Shown piece by piece: positions 36,284 through 45,007 of a stretch of DNA of 64,000 bases (the stretch's first letter is position 1; each line of letters begins with the position of its first letter). The notes under the pieces are model-generated. The model saw only the letters and a program-made list of their open reading frames with translations. It was not told the origin of the DNA and made no database searches. A program made the position numbers and the translations under genes. Source of the stretch: Burkholderiales bacterium (GTDB lineage Bacteria; Pseudomonadota; Gammaproteobacteria; Burkholderiales; SG8-41); contig JADZGE010000005.1 of NCBI GenBank assembly GCA_020854035.1, forward strand, positions 1 through 64,000, written 5' to 3'.

Positions 36284-37099
36284 ATGCGCATCGGCATCAT
36301 CGGCGGCGGTACTATCGGCCGCCTCATCCTGGAACACGTGCGAGATGGCGCTATTGCGGGCGCCGAGGTCGTCGCGCTTGCCGGGCGCCCGAACGCATCA
36401 CGCGGCGCGAAGCTCGCCGCCGAGTTCGGCGTGCCCTTCGTCGTCGGCGTGGCGGCGTTGCGAGCGCGGCGGCCGGAGGTGGTGGTCGAGGCGGCTTCGC
36501 ACGAGGCCGTGCGCGAGTACGGCGAGGAGCTGCTGCGAAACGGGATCGCGACGATCGTGCTCTCGGGCGGCGCGCTCTGCGATGACGCCTTGCGTGCGCG
36601 CCTGGAAACCGCGGCGTGCCGCGGTGGCGCGCCGCTCAACGTGCCCTCCGGCGGTATCGGCGGGCTCGACGCGCTCAAGGCCGCATGCGTGGCGGGCGTG
36701 GACGAGGTCACGATCGCGGTTACCAAGCCGCCGGCGGCGTGGCGAGGCATTCCGTACGTGGAACGCCTGGGCGTCGATCTCGACTCGCTCGATGAGGCGC
36801 GGGTGCTCTTCGACGGCCCCGCGCGCGAGGGCGTACCGCACTTTCCGGCAAACGTCAACATCGCGGCCGTCCTGGCGATGGCCGGCATCGGCTTCGACCG
36901 GACGCGGCTGAAGGTCGTGGCCGATCCGGCGCTCAACTACAACACCCACTTCATCGAGATCCGTGCGAAGACGGGCAACGTGAGCATCAAGCTGGAAAAT
37001 GTCCCCTCGCCGGAGAATCCGAAGACCGCGTGGCTCGCCTGCTACAGCGCGCTCGCGGCGCTCAAGGCGGCGAGTACGCCGGTGCGGTACGGGACCTGA
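36284..37099 (+). CDS. nadX: aspartate dehydrogenase (NadX-type)
   Basis: A 271-aa Rossmann-fold dehydrogenase starting MRIGIIGGGTIGRLILEHV. The family domain (DUF108) is seen in LNVPSGGIGGLDALKAA, VDEVTIAVTKPPAAWRG and FDGPAREGVPHFPANVNIAAVLAMAG. The catalytic-type His is in NYNTHFIEI. It oxidises L-aspartate with NAD(P)+ to iminoaspartate, which feeds NAD synthesis or hydrolyses to oxaloacetate. No nadA/nadC genes are near, so a catabolic use, or another small amino-acid substrate, is open. Confidence 0.85.
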   Translation: MRIGIIGGGTIGRLILEHVRDGAIAGAEVVALAGRPNASRGAKLAAEFGVPFVVGVAALRARRPEVVVEAASHEAVREYGEELLRNGIATIVLSGGALCDDALRARLETAACRGGAPLNVPSGGIGGLDALKAACVAGVDEVTIAVTKPPAAWRGIPYVERLGVDLDSLDEARVLFDGPAREGVPHFPANVNIAAVLAMAGIGFDRTRLKVVADPALNYNTHFIEIRAKTGNVSIKLENVPSPENPKTAWLACYSALAALKAASTPVRYGT

Positions 37100-37119
37100 T
37101 ACCCTGGGACGTCAGGTCC
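37092..37119. terminator. bidirectional terminator hairpin between nadX and a Bug gene
   Basis: GGACCTGA (37092-37099) pairs perfectly with TCAGGTCC (37112-37119) around 12 bases. It overlaps the nadX stop and lies 15 bases beyond the stop of the convergent Bug gene. Confidence 0.5.
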
Positions 37120-37134
37120 GGTTGCGTCCGGCAG

Positions 37135-38106
37135 TCACTGGAGTTTCAATCCCAGGGCTTTCGTTATTCCGGCCCATTTTCTCACTTCGAGCCTGAGATA
37201 CTCGCGCGCTTCCCCGGGCGTGCTGCCGATGGGTTCGGCGCCCTGGCTCGAGAATCGCTGTTCCGTGTCCGGCATGCGAAGCATCTTGAGCAAGGCGTCG
37301 TTCCACTTCTCCTGGATTTCCCCCGGCGTGCCCGTACGAAACATCACCATCCACCACTGGACGGATTCATAGCCCTTCAGCCCCTGCTCGGCAATCGTCG
37401 GCACCTCGGGCACGGTCGGCGAACGGGATGCACCCGTGACTCCCAGGGCGCGCAATCTACCGGCCCTGGCGTGGGGAGTTACATGGACAACAGCCGTAAA
37501 CATGATCTGCGTCTCCCCGGCGATCGTGGCGGTCACCCCGGGTGGCCCGCCCTTGTAGGGCACATGAACCATCTTTATGCCCGCCATGTGGTTGAACAGT
37601 TCGGCGGAGAGGTGGCTCGACGAGCCGTTGCCGTTCGAGGCGAAGCGCAGCGAATCCGGCCTGGCCCTGGCCGCCGCGACAAGTTCCATGACCGACGCTA
37701 CCTTGACCGCGGGGTTGGCGACCAGCATGTTCGGCGCGGAGGCGAGCCGCACCACTGGCACCAGATCCTGCAACAAGCCATACGGACGCCTGCCCTCCAT
37801 TCCCTCCGTGATGGCAAGATTGCTGGAGGCGAGCAGCGCGGTATAGCCGTCGGGACTCGCCTTCGCGGCCAGGTCCGTACCGACTATGCCCGAGGCGCCC
37901 GGACGATTGTCCACCACGACCTGCTGGCGCCAGGTTTCGGACAGCCGCGCCGCCACGATCCGCGCGAGGATGTCCGCGCCCCCGCCCGCGGGGAACGGCA
38001 CGATGAAACGAACAGGGCGCACAGGGTAGCCCTGTGCACCCGCCGGAGCGATTGCGCAGGCGCAGGAGAGAGCGACGGCAATCGCCGCGGGGATCCTCTT
38101 CGGCAT
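37135..38106 (-). CDS. Bug family (TctC) periplasmic solute-binding protein
   Basis: A 323-aa product from an ATG at 38106 with GGAAGGAG upstream. A clear signal peptide (AAIAVALSCACAIAPAGA) precedes the mature start QGYPVRPVRFIVPF. It has the standard ligand loop PAGGGADILAR, PGASGIVGTDLAAKASPDGYT, HVPYKGGPPG and GRLRALGVTGASRSPTVPEVPT. Its relation is to typical Bug proteins rather than the AGSP-x-E pair in this window. It is 35 bases downstream of the metallophosphoesterase gene on the same strand. Confidence 0.93.
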   Translation of the reverse strand: MPKRIPAAIAVALSCACAIAPAGAQGYPVRPVRFIVPFPAGGGADILARIVAARLSETWRQQVVVDNRPGASGIVGTDLAAKASPDGYTALLASSNLAITEGMEGRRPYGLLQDLVPVVRLASAPNMLVANPAVKVASVMELVAAARARPDSLRFASNGNGSSSHLSAELFNHMAGIKMVHVPYKGGPPGVTATIAGETQIMFTAVVHVTPHARAGRLRALGVTGASRSPTVPEVPTIAEQGLKGYESVQWWMVMFRTGTPGEIQEKWNDALLKMLRMPDTEQRFSSQGAEPIGSTPGEAREYLRLEVRKWAGITKALGLKLQ

Positions 38107-38141
38107 GGCGGACTCCTTCCGGTCCCGGACCGGCGGGCGAT

Positions 38142-39179
38142 TCAGGGACGAAACGGGTAACGCAGTTCGACCTCGCGTTCGGCTGCCGCGTACCATCCCT
38201 GGGGCCGGTAGTGGCTCGTGTGCATGTAGCACTGGATGCGTGCACGGTTGCTGCCCCTTGTAAACGTGACGAGGCGGCTCATGGGGTAGAGGAGCTTGTC
38301 GCCGTGGTGGCGGGTGAGCGCCGCGCAGTTGGCGAACGTGATGTTCCACCGGCGCGCGATGAGTTCCTTCCCGCCGTACCGATCGTCCGGGTGCGTGTGC
38401 GTATGGCCGGCGAGCCACAGGTCGATCGCGCTCGGGTGCGCATCGAAGTAGTCGTGGAAGATACTGGTGTCGGTGTCGTCACCGACCCAGTACAAGTACG
38501 ACGCGCCCGCCTCGTCGACGAAACGCTTGTGATAGCCGCCGGGAACGCCTTCGTTTCTTCCCGAGGCGGTCGTCGTATCCCGCAGCACGTGATGCATGCA
38601 CGTGACGACGATCCGCTCCTCATTCGCCTCGACCTGTTCGCGCCACCATTCCCAGGTTTCCCGGGTGATGGCTCCGGCCGGATAGCCCCCGCGTTCACCG
38701 CGGCCCTTTGGTGGCCCGCCGTCGTTGCGATCCCCGATCATGAGGAACAGGATGTTCCCGGCCGTGAAGTGGTAACGCTCCCAGGTGCCGGTGACCGGAA
38801 ACCGCCTGAGCGCCGGGTCCACGCCCGACACGGCGGTGTTCTCGCCGGTCGGATCGATCCATTTCCGGAACCACCACTGCGTTTCCTCCCCCGGCCCGCT
38901 CGCGTCGTGATTGCCGAGGAGACAGTAAACGTCCTCGCGCCGATGCTTTCTGAGCGCCCGGAACTGTTCCAGAACCGGTGGACCGTCCTCGTCAGCGGGA
39001 GGCGTCTGCGTCCCGGAAATGTCACCGAGATGCAGCATGATGTCCCAGTCGAAGGCCGGCCCGCCCTCGGAGCCGCCGGACTCGCTCTGTTCGAAGGCTT
39101 CGCCGAGGCTTCTGCGCCCGAACTTGAGATCGCTGTGCACGTGCGAGCACGCGCCTGCCCATACCCGGAACGTTTCCAT
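38142..39179 (-). CDS. calcineurin-like metallophosphoesterase
   Basis: A 345-aa protein with the dimetal phosphoesterase signatures in order: WAGACSHVHSD (replacing the usual D-x-H), LHLGDIS, LLGNHD, CMHHVL and WLAGHTHTH. There is no signal peptide, so it is probably cytoplasmic. The substrate is unknown; it could hydrolyse a phosphodiester or organophosphate. It diverges from the lone XDH-type large subunit by 68 bases and precedes a Bug gene in the same direction. Confidence 0.85.
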   Translation of the reverse strand: METFRVWAGACSHVHSDLKFGRRSLGEAFEQSESGGSEGGPAFDWDIMLHLGDISGTQTPPADEDGPPVLEQFRALRKHRREDVYCLLGNHDASGPGEETQWWFRKWIDPTGENTAVSGVDPALRRFPVTGTWERYHFTAGNILFLMIGDRNDGGPPKGRGERGGYPAGAITRETWEWWREQVEANEERIVVTCMHHVLRDTTTASGRNEGVPGGYHKRFVDEAGASYLYWVGDDTDTSIFHDYFDAHPSAIDLWLAGHTHTHPDDRYGGKELIARRWNITFANCAALTRHHGDKLLYPMSRLVTFTRGSNRARIQCYMHTSHYRPQGWYAAAEREVELRYPFRP

Positions 39180-39247
39180 GGACTTCCCTCGCCATCGCCG
39201 CGCCGTACCATGCTATAACGGCCCCACGGGGAACGCCATCCGGCACC

Positions 39248-41629
39248 ATGAACGAGCGTGACGATCGAAGGCGCGAGCCGGGCAGTGGCTACATCGGAGC
39301 TTCGCTGCCGCGCGCGAACGCCAGGCGGCTGCTGGCGGGGCGCGCGCAGTACGTGGACGACATCCGGCTGCCGCGCATGGCGCACGCCGCGTTCGTGCGC
39401 AGTCCCTACGCGCACGCCCGCATTGTCGCCATCGACGCCGCCGCCGCCGCGCGCTCTCCCGGCGTGGTGCGCATCGTGACGGCGCGCGAGGTCGCGGCGA
39501 TCTGCCGGCCCTACGTCGGGGTGCTCACGCACGTCGCGGGCATGCGCTCCGCGCCGCAGTACCCGCTCGCGATCGAGCGCGCGTGCTGGCAGGGCGAGCC
39601 GGTCGCAGCCGTCATCGCCGAAACCCGGGCACAGGCCGAGGACGCCGCGCAGCAGATCTCCGTGCGATGGGAGGAACTGCCCGCGGTGACCGACGCCGAG
39701 ACGGCGCTCGAGGCCGGCACGCCCGTCATTCATTCCGAACTGGGATCGAATCTCTGCTTCGAGCGCGTCGTGGACACGGGCGGAGTGGACGAGGCTTTCG
39801 CGGGCGCGGCGATAGTGGTCGAGGCGGAATTTCACACCGCGCGGCACACGGCGGTGACGCTCGAGCCTCGCGCGATCCTCGCCGACTGGAATCCCGGCGA
39901 CGGGCAGCTCACGGTGTGGCACTCGACGCAGGTGCCGTACATGATGCAATGGATCATCGCCCGCCACTTCGGCCTCGAGGAGACGCGTGTGCGCGTCATC
40001 GCTCCCGACGTGGGCGGAGGCTTCGGCCTGAAGATCCACACCTACGGCGACGAGATGGCCGCGGTCGCCGCGGCGCTGCTGATCGGCCGGCCGGTCAAGT
40101 TCGTGGCCGACCGGCTGGAATCGTTCACGTCGGATTTTCACGCCCGCGGGCATCGCGTTCGCGCGCGCATGGCCCTCTCGGCCGCCGGAGAGATACTGGG
40201 GATGGACGTGGACGACCGCTACGGCATCGGCCCGTACTCGGGCTACCCGCGCGGCAGCGCCAACGAGGGCATACACGTCTCGAATCTCGTCGGCGCGGCC
40301 TATCGCCGGGGCGCCTACCGCGCCGTGAGCCGGGCGGTGTTCCAGAACAAGCCGATGTACGGGCAGTACCGGGCGGTCGGGCACCCGATTGCCTGCATGG
40401 TCGGGGAGGGGCTGGCCGATCTCGCCGCCGCCGCGCTCGGCGTCGACCCCGCGGAGTTCCGCAGGCGCAACTATCTCCCGGCCGGCGGCTATCCGCACCG
40501 CATCGCCGGCGGGCCGGTGTTCGAGTCGCTGTCGCAGCACGAGGCCCTCGACCGGCTGCTTGCGCTGATGGACTACCCGGGCCTGCGCGCCGGGCAGGGC
40601 GAGTCGAGGAAGCGCGGCATCTGGCGCGGCATCGGCTTCGCGAGCGTCGTCGAGAACACGAGTTCGTCTTCGGCAACCTACGGGCAGGGCGGCGCGTCCA
40701 TTGCGGCGCAGGACGCTTGCACCATCAAGTTGACCGCGACCGGCGGCATCGCGGTCGCGGCCGGGTTGACCGATACCGGGCAGGGCACATGCGCGATGCT
40801 GGCGCAGGTCGCGGCGAGCGCGGTGGGACTGCCGCTCGAGCGGGTGAAAGTGGTGATCGGCGACACGGACGCAACCCCGTACGGCGGCGGCAACTGGGGC
40901 TCGCGCGGCGCCGGCATCGGCGGCGAGGCGGCGTGGCGGGCGGGAAGGGCGCTGCGCGCGAATGTGCTTTCTTTCGTCGCGCGTCTCGTCGAGTCCGAGG
41001 CGTCGCTCCTCGAGGTGCGCGACGGCGTCGTCGTGGACGCGGCAACCGGGGCCGTGCGCATGACGCTGGAGGAAGTGGCGCGCACCGCCTACTTCCGCAC
41101 TCACCAGGTGCCGGCGGACTTCCAGCCCGAGCTCACGGTCACGCGCAGCTACGCGCAGAAGACCTACCCCGGCATCTTCACCAACTGCATCCACGCGAGC
41201 TGGCTCGAAGTGGACATCGACACCGGCTTCGTGCGGCTCATCCGGCACTGGGTGGTGGACGACTGCGGCACCGTCATCAACCCGCTGCTTGCGGCGGAGC
41301 AGATCCGCGGCGCCGTCGTGCAGGGGATCGGCGCGGCTCTCTTCGAGCAATGCCTGTACGGAGCGGACGGCCAGTTGCTGAACGGCAGTCTCGCCGACTA
41401 TCTCGTCCCGATGGCCGCCGAACTGCCCGACATCGTGGTCGGCCACACCTGCACGCCGACGAGGACCTCGGAACTCGGCGCGAGGGGGACCGGGGAGGCC
41501 GGCACGGCTGGTGCGTCCGCCGCAATTCTTAATGCCGTCAACGACGCGTTGAGAGCGCTCGGCGCGCGCGTTACCACGCTCCCGGTTACCCCGGAGCGTG
41601 TCCTGCGCGCGCTCGGCAGGGTCGGATGA
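39248..41629 (+). CDS. xanthine dehydrogenase family large subunit, orphan
   Basis: A 793-aa molybdopterin-binding subunit with the full domain order: [73 protein letters not shown] and the C-terminal catalytic Glu motif GARGTGEAGTAG. The active-site loop reads YGQYRAVGHPIA in place of [10 protein letters not shown]. No small or FAD subunit gene is adjacent; it is followed after 11 bases by a Bug gene. It may borrow the S and M subunits of the cluster 5 kb away or partners elsewhere. Its substrate is unknown. Confidence 0.92.
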   Translation: MNERDDRRREPGSGYIGASLPRANARRLLAGRAQYVDDIRLPRMAHAAFVRSPYAHARIVAIDAAAAARSPGVVRIVTAREVAAICRPYVGVLTHVAGMRSAPQYPLAIERACWQGEPVAAVIAETRAQAEDAAQQISVRWEELPAVTDAETALEAGTPVIHSELGSNLCFERVVDTGGVDEAFAGAAIVVEAEFHTARHTAVTLEPRAILADWNPGDGQLTVWHSTQVPYMMQWIIARHFGLEETRVRVIAPDVGGGFGLKIHTYGDEMAAVAAALLIGRPVKFVADRLESFTSDFHARGHRVRARMALSAAGEILGMDVDDRYGIGPYSGYPRGSANEGIHVSNLVGAAYRRGAYRAVSRAVFQNKPMYGQYRAVGHPIACMVGEGLADLAAAALGVDPAEFRRRNYLPAGGYPHRIAGGPVFESLSQHEALDRLLALMDYPGLRAGQGESRKRGIWRGIGFASVVENTSSSSATYGQGGASIAAQDACTIKLTATGGIAVAAGLTDTGQGTCAMLAQVAASAVGLPLERVKVVIGDTDATPYGGGNWGSRGAGIGGEAAWRAGRALRANVLSFVARLVESEASLLEVRDGVVVDAATGAVRMTLEEVARTAYFRTHQVPADFQPELTVTRSYAQKTYPGIFTNCIHASWLEVDIDTGFVRLIRHWVVDDCGTVINPLLAAEQIRGAVVQGIGAALFEQCLYGADGQLLNGSLADYLVPMAAELPDIVVGHTCTPTRTSELGARGTGEAGTAGASAAILNAVNDALRALGARVTTLPVTPERVLRALGRVG

Positions 41630-41640
41630 GGAGAGCGCGC

Positions 41641-42609
41641 ATGAACGCACGGACGATCCCGATCGCGGGTTTCGTGGCGGCTGCGATCTTCGCCGCCGAT
41701 GCGAACGCGCGCGAGTTTCCCTCGCGCCCCGTACGTCTCATCGTCGCCTGGGCGCCGGGCGGGGCGCCGGACATCTTCGCCCGCGTCGTGGGGGAGAAGC
41801 TCTTCGCCCAGATGGGACAGCCGGTGATCGTGGACAACCGTCCCGGCGCAACGGGCAACATCGGGGCCGAAATCGTCTCCAGGGCGCCGCCGGACGGGCA
41901 CACCATATTCAACGCGACCCTGTCGCTCGCGATCAGCCCCGGCTTCTATCGCAATCTGCCGTTCGACCCGGTCAGGAGCTTCTCGCCCGTGACGATGCTC
42001 GCGTCGGTGCCGTTGATCCTCACCGTTCATCCCGCCCTGCCCGCAAGATCGGTCGCGGATCTCGTTGCCCTCGCCCGATCGAAGCCGGGCGGCCTCAACT
42101 ACGCATCGGTCGGCAGCGGCAGCCCGGCGCACGTGGCGGGGGAGCTGCTGCAGAGCATCGGGGGCGCAAAGCTCGTGCACCTGCCGTACAAGAGCGGAGG
42201 GGCGATGGTCACCGCGATACTGTCCGGCGAAGCGCAGCTCGCGTTCATCGCGATCGCCCCCGCGCTGCCGCATGCGAAGGCGGGCCGCGTGCGCGTCCTG
42301 GCGGTTACCGCGAGGAAGCGCTCCCCGGCGGTTCCCGAAGTGCCGACGTTTGCCGAGGCCGGGCTTCCGGGCATCGAGGTCGACAACTGGAACGGCATAC
42401 TCGCGCCCGCGGGGACTTCCGGGAGCGTGATCCGCGTGTTGCACGAGGAGATCGTCAAGGCGGCGCGCGCGCCCGAAGTGGCCGAGCAATTCGCGCGGCA
42501 GGGCGCCGAGGTGAACACCGGCACGCCGGCGGAGTTCGCCGCCACGATCAAGGCCGAAATGGCCAAGTGGGCGAAAGTGGTGAGGGAAGCCGGCATCCAG
42601 CCTCAATGA
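41641..42609 (+). CDS. Bug family (TctC) periplasmic solute-binding protein
   Basis: A 322-aa product. The ATG at 41641 has AGGAG 7 bases upstream; an ATG at 41626 overlapping the previous stop is less likely. The signal peptide (IPIAGFVAAAIFAADANA) is followed by REFPSRPVRLIVAW. Landmarks are PGGAPDIFARVVGE, PGATGNIGAEIVSRAPPDGHT, YASVGSGSPAHVA, HLPYKSGGAM and RVRVLAVTARKRSPAVPEVPT. It is co-transcribed with the orphan large subunit and may bind the substrate of that enzyme for uptake or sensing. Confidence 0.93.
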   Translation: MNARTIPIAGFVAAAIFAADANAREFPSRPVRLIVAWAPGGAPDIFARVVGEKLFAQMGQPVIVDNRPGATGNIGAEIVSRAPPDGHTIFNATLSLAISPGFYRNLPFDPVRSFSPVTMLASVPLILTVHPALPARSVADLVALARSKPGGLNYASVGSGSPAHVAGELLQSIGGAKLVHLPYKSGGAMVTAILSGEAQLAFIAIAPALPHAKAGRVRVLAVTARKRSPAVPEVPTFAEAGLPGIEVDNWNGILAPAGTSGSVIRVLHEEIVKAARAPEVAEQFARQGAEVNTGTPAEFAATIKAEMAKWAKVVREAGIQPQ

Positions 42610-42630
42610 CGGCTGAATTCGCGGCCGGCG

Positions 42631-42969
42631 CTACTCGCCGGCCTGCGCCTTGCGTGGGGGAATCCACGCCAGCAGCGGCGCCAGCGCGCGCGGGCGCCAC
42701 GCGAGCGTGAACGCAACCGCCAGCGCTGCCGCAACGAGGATCATCACCCACACCGGCACGGCCATCGACGGATGGTCCACCGCGAGGCACAGCGCGAGCG
42801 ATGCGCCGAGCCCGGCCGTTCCGAGCGCGCGGAGCACGAGGACTGTCCGTGGCGAGGCCGGGTGCGGCCCGCGCACCTGCCGCCAGTGCACGTTCATCGC
42901 GAGCGCGAGCCAGGCATGACCCGCAGTGCCGGCGAGGATGGCCGCGAGGAACGTCACCGCGTCACGCAC
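42631..42969 (-). CDS. DUF3325 family inner-membrane protein
   Basis: A 112-aa protein with three or four membrane spans (TFLAAILAGTAGHAWLALAM, LVLRALGTAGLGASLALCLA, WVMILVAAALAVAFTLAW). The sequence fits the DUF3325 family, which accompanies PepSY proteins and TonB receptors in iron-uptake operons. Its ATG overlaps the PepSY gene end by 8 bases. It is the last gene of the iron operon; its role is unknown. Confidence 0.75.
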   Translation of the reverse strand: MRDAVTFLAAILAGTAGHAWLALAMNVHWRQVRGPHPASPRTVLVLRALGTAGLGASLALCLAVDHPSMAVPVWVMILVAAALAVAFTLAWRPRALAPLLAWIPPRKAQAGE

Positions 42970-44668
42970 GCGCGGGCCCCGTCTCGACGCCGTCCACTTC
43001 CGCTTCGTCCTCGCCGTGCCGTGGCACCGCCTGCCGTGACCGGCGGCGCAGCCGGAGCGCCGCGGCCGCGCCGATCGCCGACACGGCGAGCAGCGCGAGG
43101 TCGAGACCGGCCACCGGCCAGTAGCCTCGGCCGATCGTCGCGATGAGGTGGTCCCCGGTGGTGAGCCAGTTGAGGACGGGCGTGGCGAGCCCGAGCGCGG
43201 CGATCACCCAGCATTGCTCGGACCAGGCGGGCGCCGGGCGCGCCTGCCGCACCGGTGCCGCGCGCCAGCAGGCGTGGGCGAGAGCGGCGATCCAGGCGAG
43301 CCAGAACGCACGCTCTTCCCATACGCCGCGCTGGGCGAGGTCGGACGGCAGCAGGCGGTTGGCGACGAGCAGGGCGAGCGCCGCGATGACCACTCCCGTC
43401 ACGGCCGCCACGGCGAGTGCGTCCGCCCAGCGCGCGACGCCGCTCGCCCGCGCCGCGTGAACGCGCTTGCGCTTCTCGACGAAGTAGAGGAAGCCGGTGG
43501 CGATGCAGGCGCACCCGGCGAGCCCGCCCAGCACGTAGAGCCAGCGCAGCAACCAGTGCCGGAAGTGCTGCAGGTGGAGTCCCGTCAGGAACTCGTTGAC
43601 GCTGCGCACCGCGGTCCGCGGCGGATCCTCGCGGATCAAGCGGCCGGTGGCCGCCTCGAAGTGCACGCCCTGCCCGACGAGCGCTACCTGGTCGCTGCCC
43701 GCTCGGAAGATGCTGACGTAGCTATTGGCGTCGCCCAGGTGGCTGATCGTCAGGAACCCGACCTCTCCGGGAATGCCCCGTGCGGCCCACCGGCGCTTCG
43801 CTTCGAGCACCATCGCGTCCACCGACGCGAGCGGGGCGGCGACGCCGGCCGGTTCTTGCGCGAGGCCCGTGCGCGCCGCTTCCGCCGCCTCGTGCGCCTT
43901 CGCCAGCGGTTTCAGCATCGTCTCCCCCACGGGGAGATAGGTGCCGGCGAAGATAACGAGCCCCGTGAAGGCGAAGAAGAAATGGAAGGGCAGGGCGACG
44001 GCGCCCGTCAGGTTGTGCAGATCGAGCACACTCCTCTGCGTTCTGCGCTCCGGCCGGAAGGTGAAGAATTCCCGGAAGAGCTTGCGGTGCGTCACCACGC
44101 CGCTCACGAGAGCCGCCAGCATGGCGAGGGCCGCGAGCCCGACGATCCAGATACCGAGGTTCTTCCAGTGCGCGTGCAGGCTGTAGTGCATCGGGTAGAA
44201 GAAGTCGGTGCCGATCTTCAGCCCTCCCGCCGGCAGGAACGCGCCGTTGCGCGGATCGACCGTCGCCCAGCCGTGGACATGCCGGTGATCGTCCGAGGCG
44301 TCCTTCGGCTTGTTGGGGATGCCGAACTCGCCGCCGATCGCGAGCACGGGGTCGCGGTGTGTCGTGTAGGCGTAAAGGGAGGTGAGCTTCATCGTGTCCG
44401 GATGCGGCAGCGCCCCGATCACGCGCCGCGCGGCCGCCGCCATGTCGCCGGGATGCGGCTCGAGCTTCGCGAAGACGGGCGCGAGCACGTGGTCGTAGGA
44501 GGGCATCGGCTGCGCCGGAAAGCGCGTCCCGGGAATCGCCCAGCGGTCGATCTCGCGGTCGAACACGGAGAGCGCGCCGAAGAAGAACGCGACCATCAGC
44601 ACGTAGCCCAGCACGAGGCCGAACCACGTGTGGAGCCAGGTCATCGAGAGGCGGAAGGACTGGAGCAT
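42962..44668 (-). CDS. PepSY-associated membrane protein (putative ferric-siderophore reductase type)
   Basis: A 568-aa protein from an ATG at 44668 (MLQSFRLSMTWLHTWFGLVLGY). The first span is followed by a large periplasmic loop with HVHGWATVDPRNGAFLPAGG, then spans near 190-215, 250-275 and 400-420 and a C-terminal multispan region. The His-rich helix starts (HTWFG, LHNLTGAVALPFHF, LHLQHFRHWLLRWLYVLGG) are typical of PepSY-TM proteins that bind haem and reduce iron in the periplasm. It lies between DUF3649 and DUF3325 genes behind a TonB receptor gene. Confidence 0.85.
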   Translation of the reverse strand: MLQSFRLSMTWLHTWFGLVLGYVLMVAFFFGALSVFDREIDRWAIPGTRFPAQPMPSYDHVLAPVFAKLEPHPGDMAAAARRVIGALPHPDTMKLTSLYAYTTHRDPVLAIGGEFGIPNKPKDASDDHRHVHGWATVDPRNGAFLPAGGLKIGTDFFYPMHYSLHAHWKNLGIWIVGLAALAMLAALVSGVVTHRKLFREFFTFRPERRTQRSVLDLHNLTGAVALPFHFFFAFTGLVIFAGTYLPVGETMLKPLAKAHEAAEAARTGLAQEPAGVAAPLASVDAMVLEAKRRWAARGIPGEVGFLTISHLGDANSYVSIFRAGSDQVALVGQGVHFEAATGRLIREDPPRTAVRSVNEFLTGLHLQHFRHWLLRWLYVLGGLAGCACIATGFLYFVEKRKRVHAARASGVARWADALAVAAVTGVVIAALALLVANRLLPSDLAQRGVWEERAFWLAWIAALAHACWRAAPVRQARPAPAWSEQCWVIAALGLATPVLNWLTTGDHLIATIGRGYWPVAGLDLALLAVSAIGAAAALRLRRRSRQAVPRHGEDEAEVDGVETGPARA

Positions 44669-44687
44669 TGTGCGCTTCCTCAGGTCG

Positions 44688-44984
44688 TCACTGCAGTGCC
44701 CGAGCGAGCAGCCACGCCGCGCCGGCCATGGCGATCCCGCCGCCCGCCAGCACGGCCCAGACGCGCGCGAGGCTCGCCGCGGCGAAGGCCCAGCAGAATA
44801 CGAACAGGTAGACGAGGAAGGCGAGGAGATGCGCCAGCGTCTGCGCTTCGCCGTAGCGCATGCCGCCAGCAATCGCCAGCGTGACGGTCAGCACGGTGAA
44901 GCACCATACGAACGCATAGCCCCCGAGCACGCCCGCGGCGATGCGCAGTGCCACCCGTGGGGCGCCCGGAGTGGTTGTGGTCAT
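44688..44984 (-). CDS. DUF3649 family inner-membrane protein
   Basis: A 98-aa protein with three membrane spans (IAAGVLGGYAFVWCFTVLTV, LLAFLVYLFVFCWAFAAASL, AVLAGGGIAMAGAAWLLA) and the pattern of DUF3649, a small protein found with PepSY and DUF3325 in iron-transport operons. The start at 44984 (MTTTTPGAP) has GGGAG upstream. It lies 23 bases after the receptor gene. Confidence 0.75.
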   Translation of the reverse strand: MTTTTPGAPRVALRIAAGVLGGYAFVWCFTVLTVTLAIAGGMRYGEAQTLAHLLAFLVYLFVFCWAFAAASLARVWAVLAGGGIAMAGAAWLLARALQ

Positions 44985-45007
44985 CGTGAGGGCTCCCGAT
45001 CGGGTCA

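Noticed and set aside
38738..41650. 970-codon minus-strand frame
   Set aside because: Antisense to the orphan large subunit; continues out of frame into the phosphoesterase gene without any domain.
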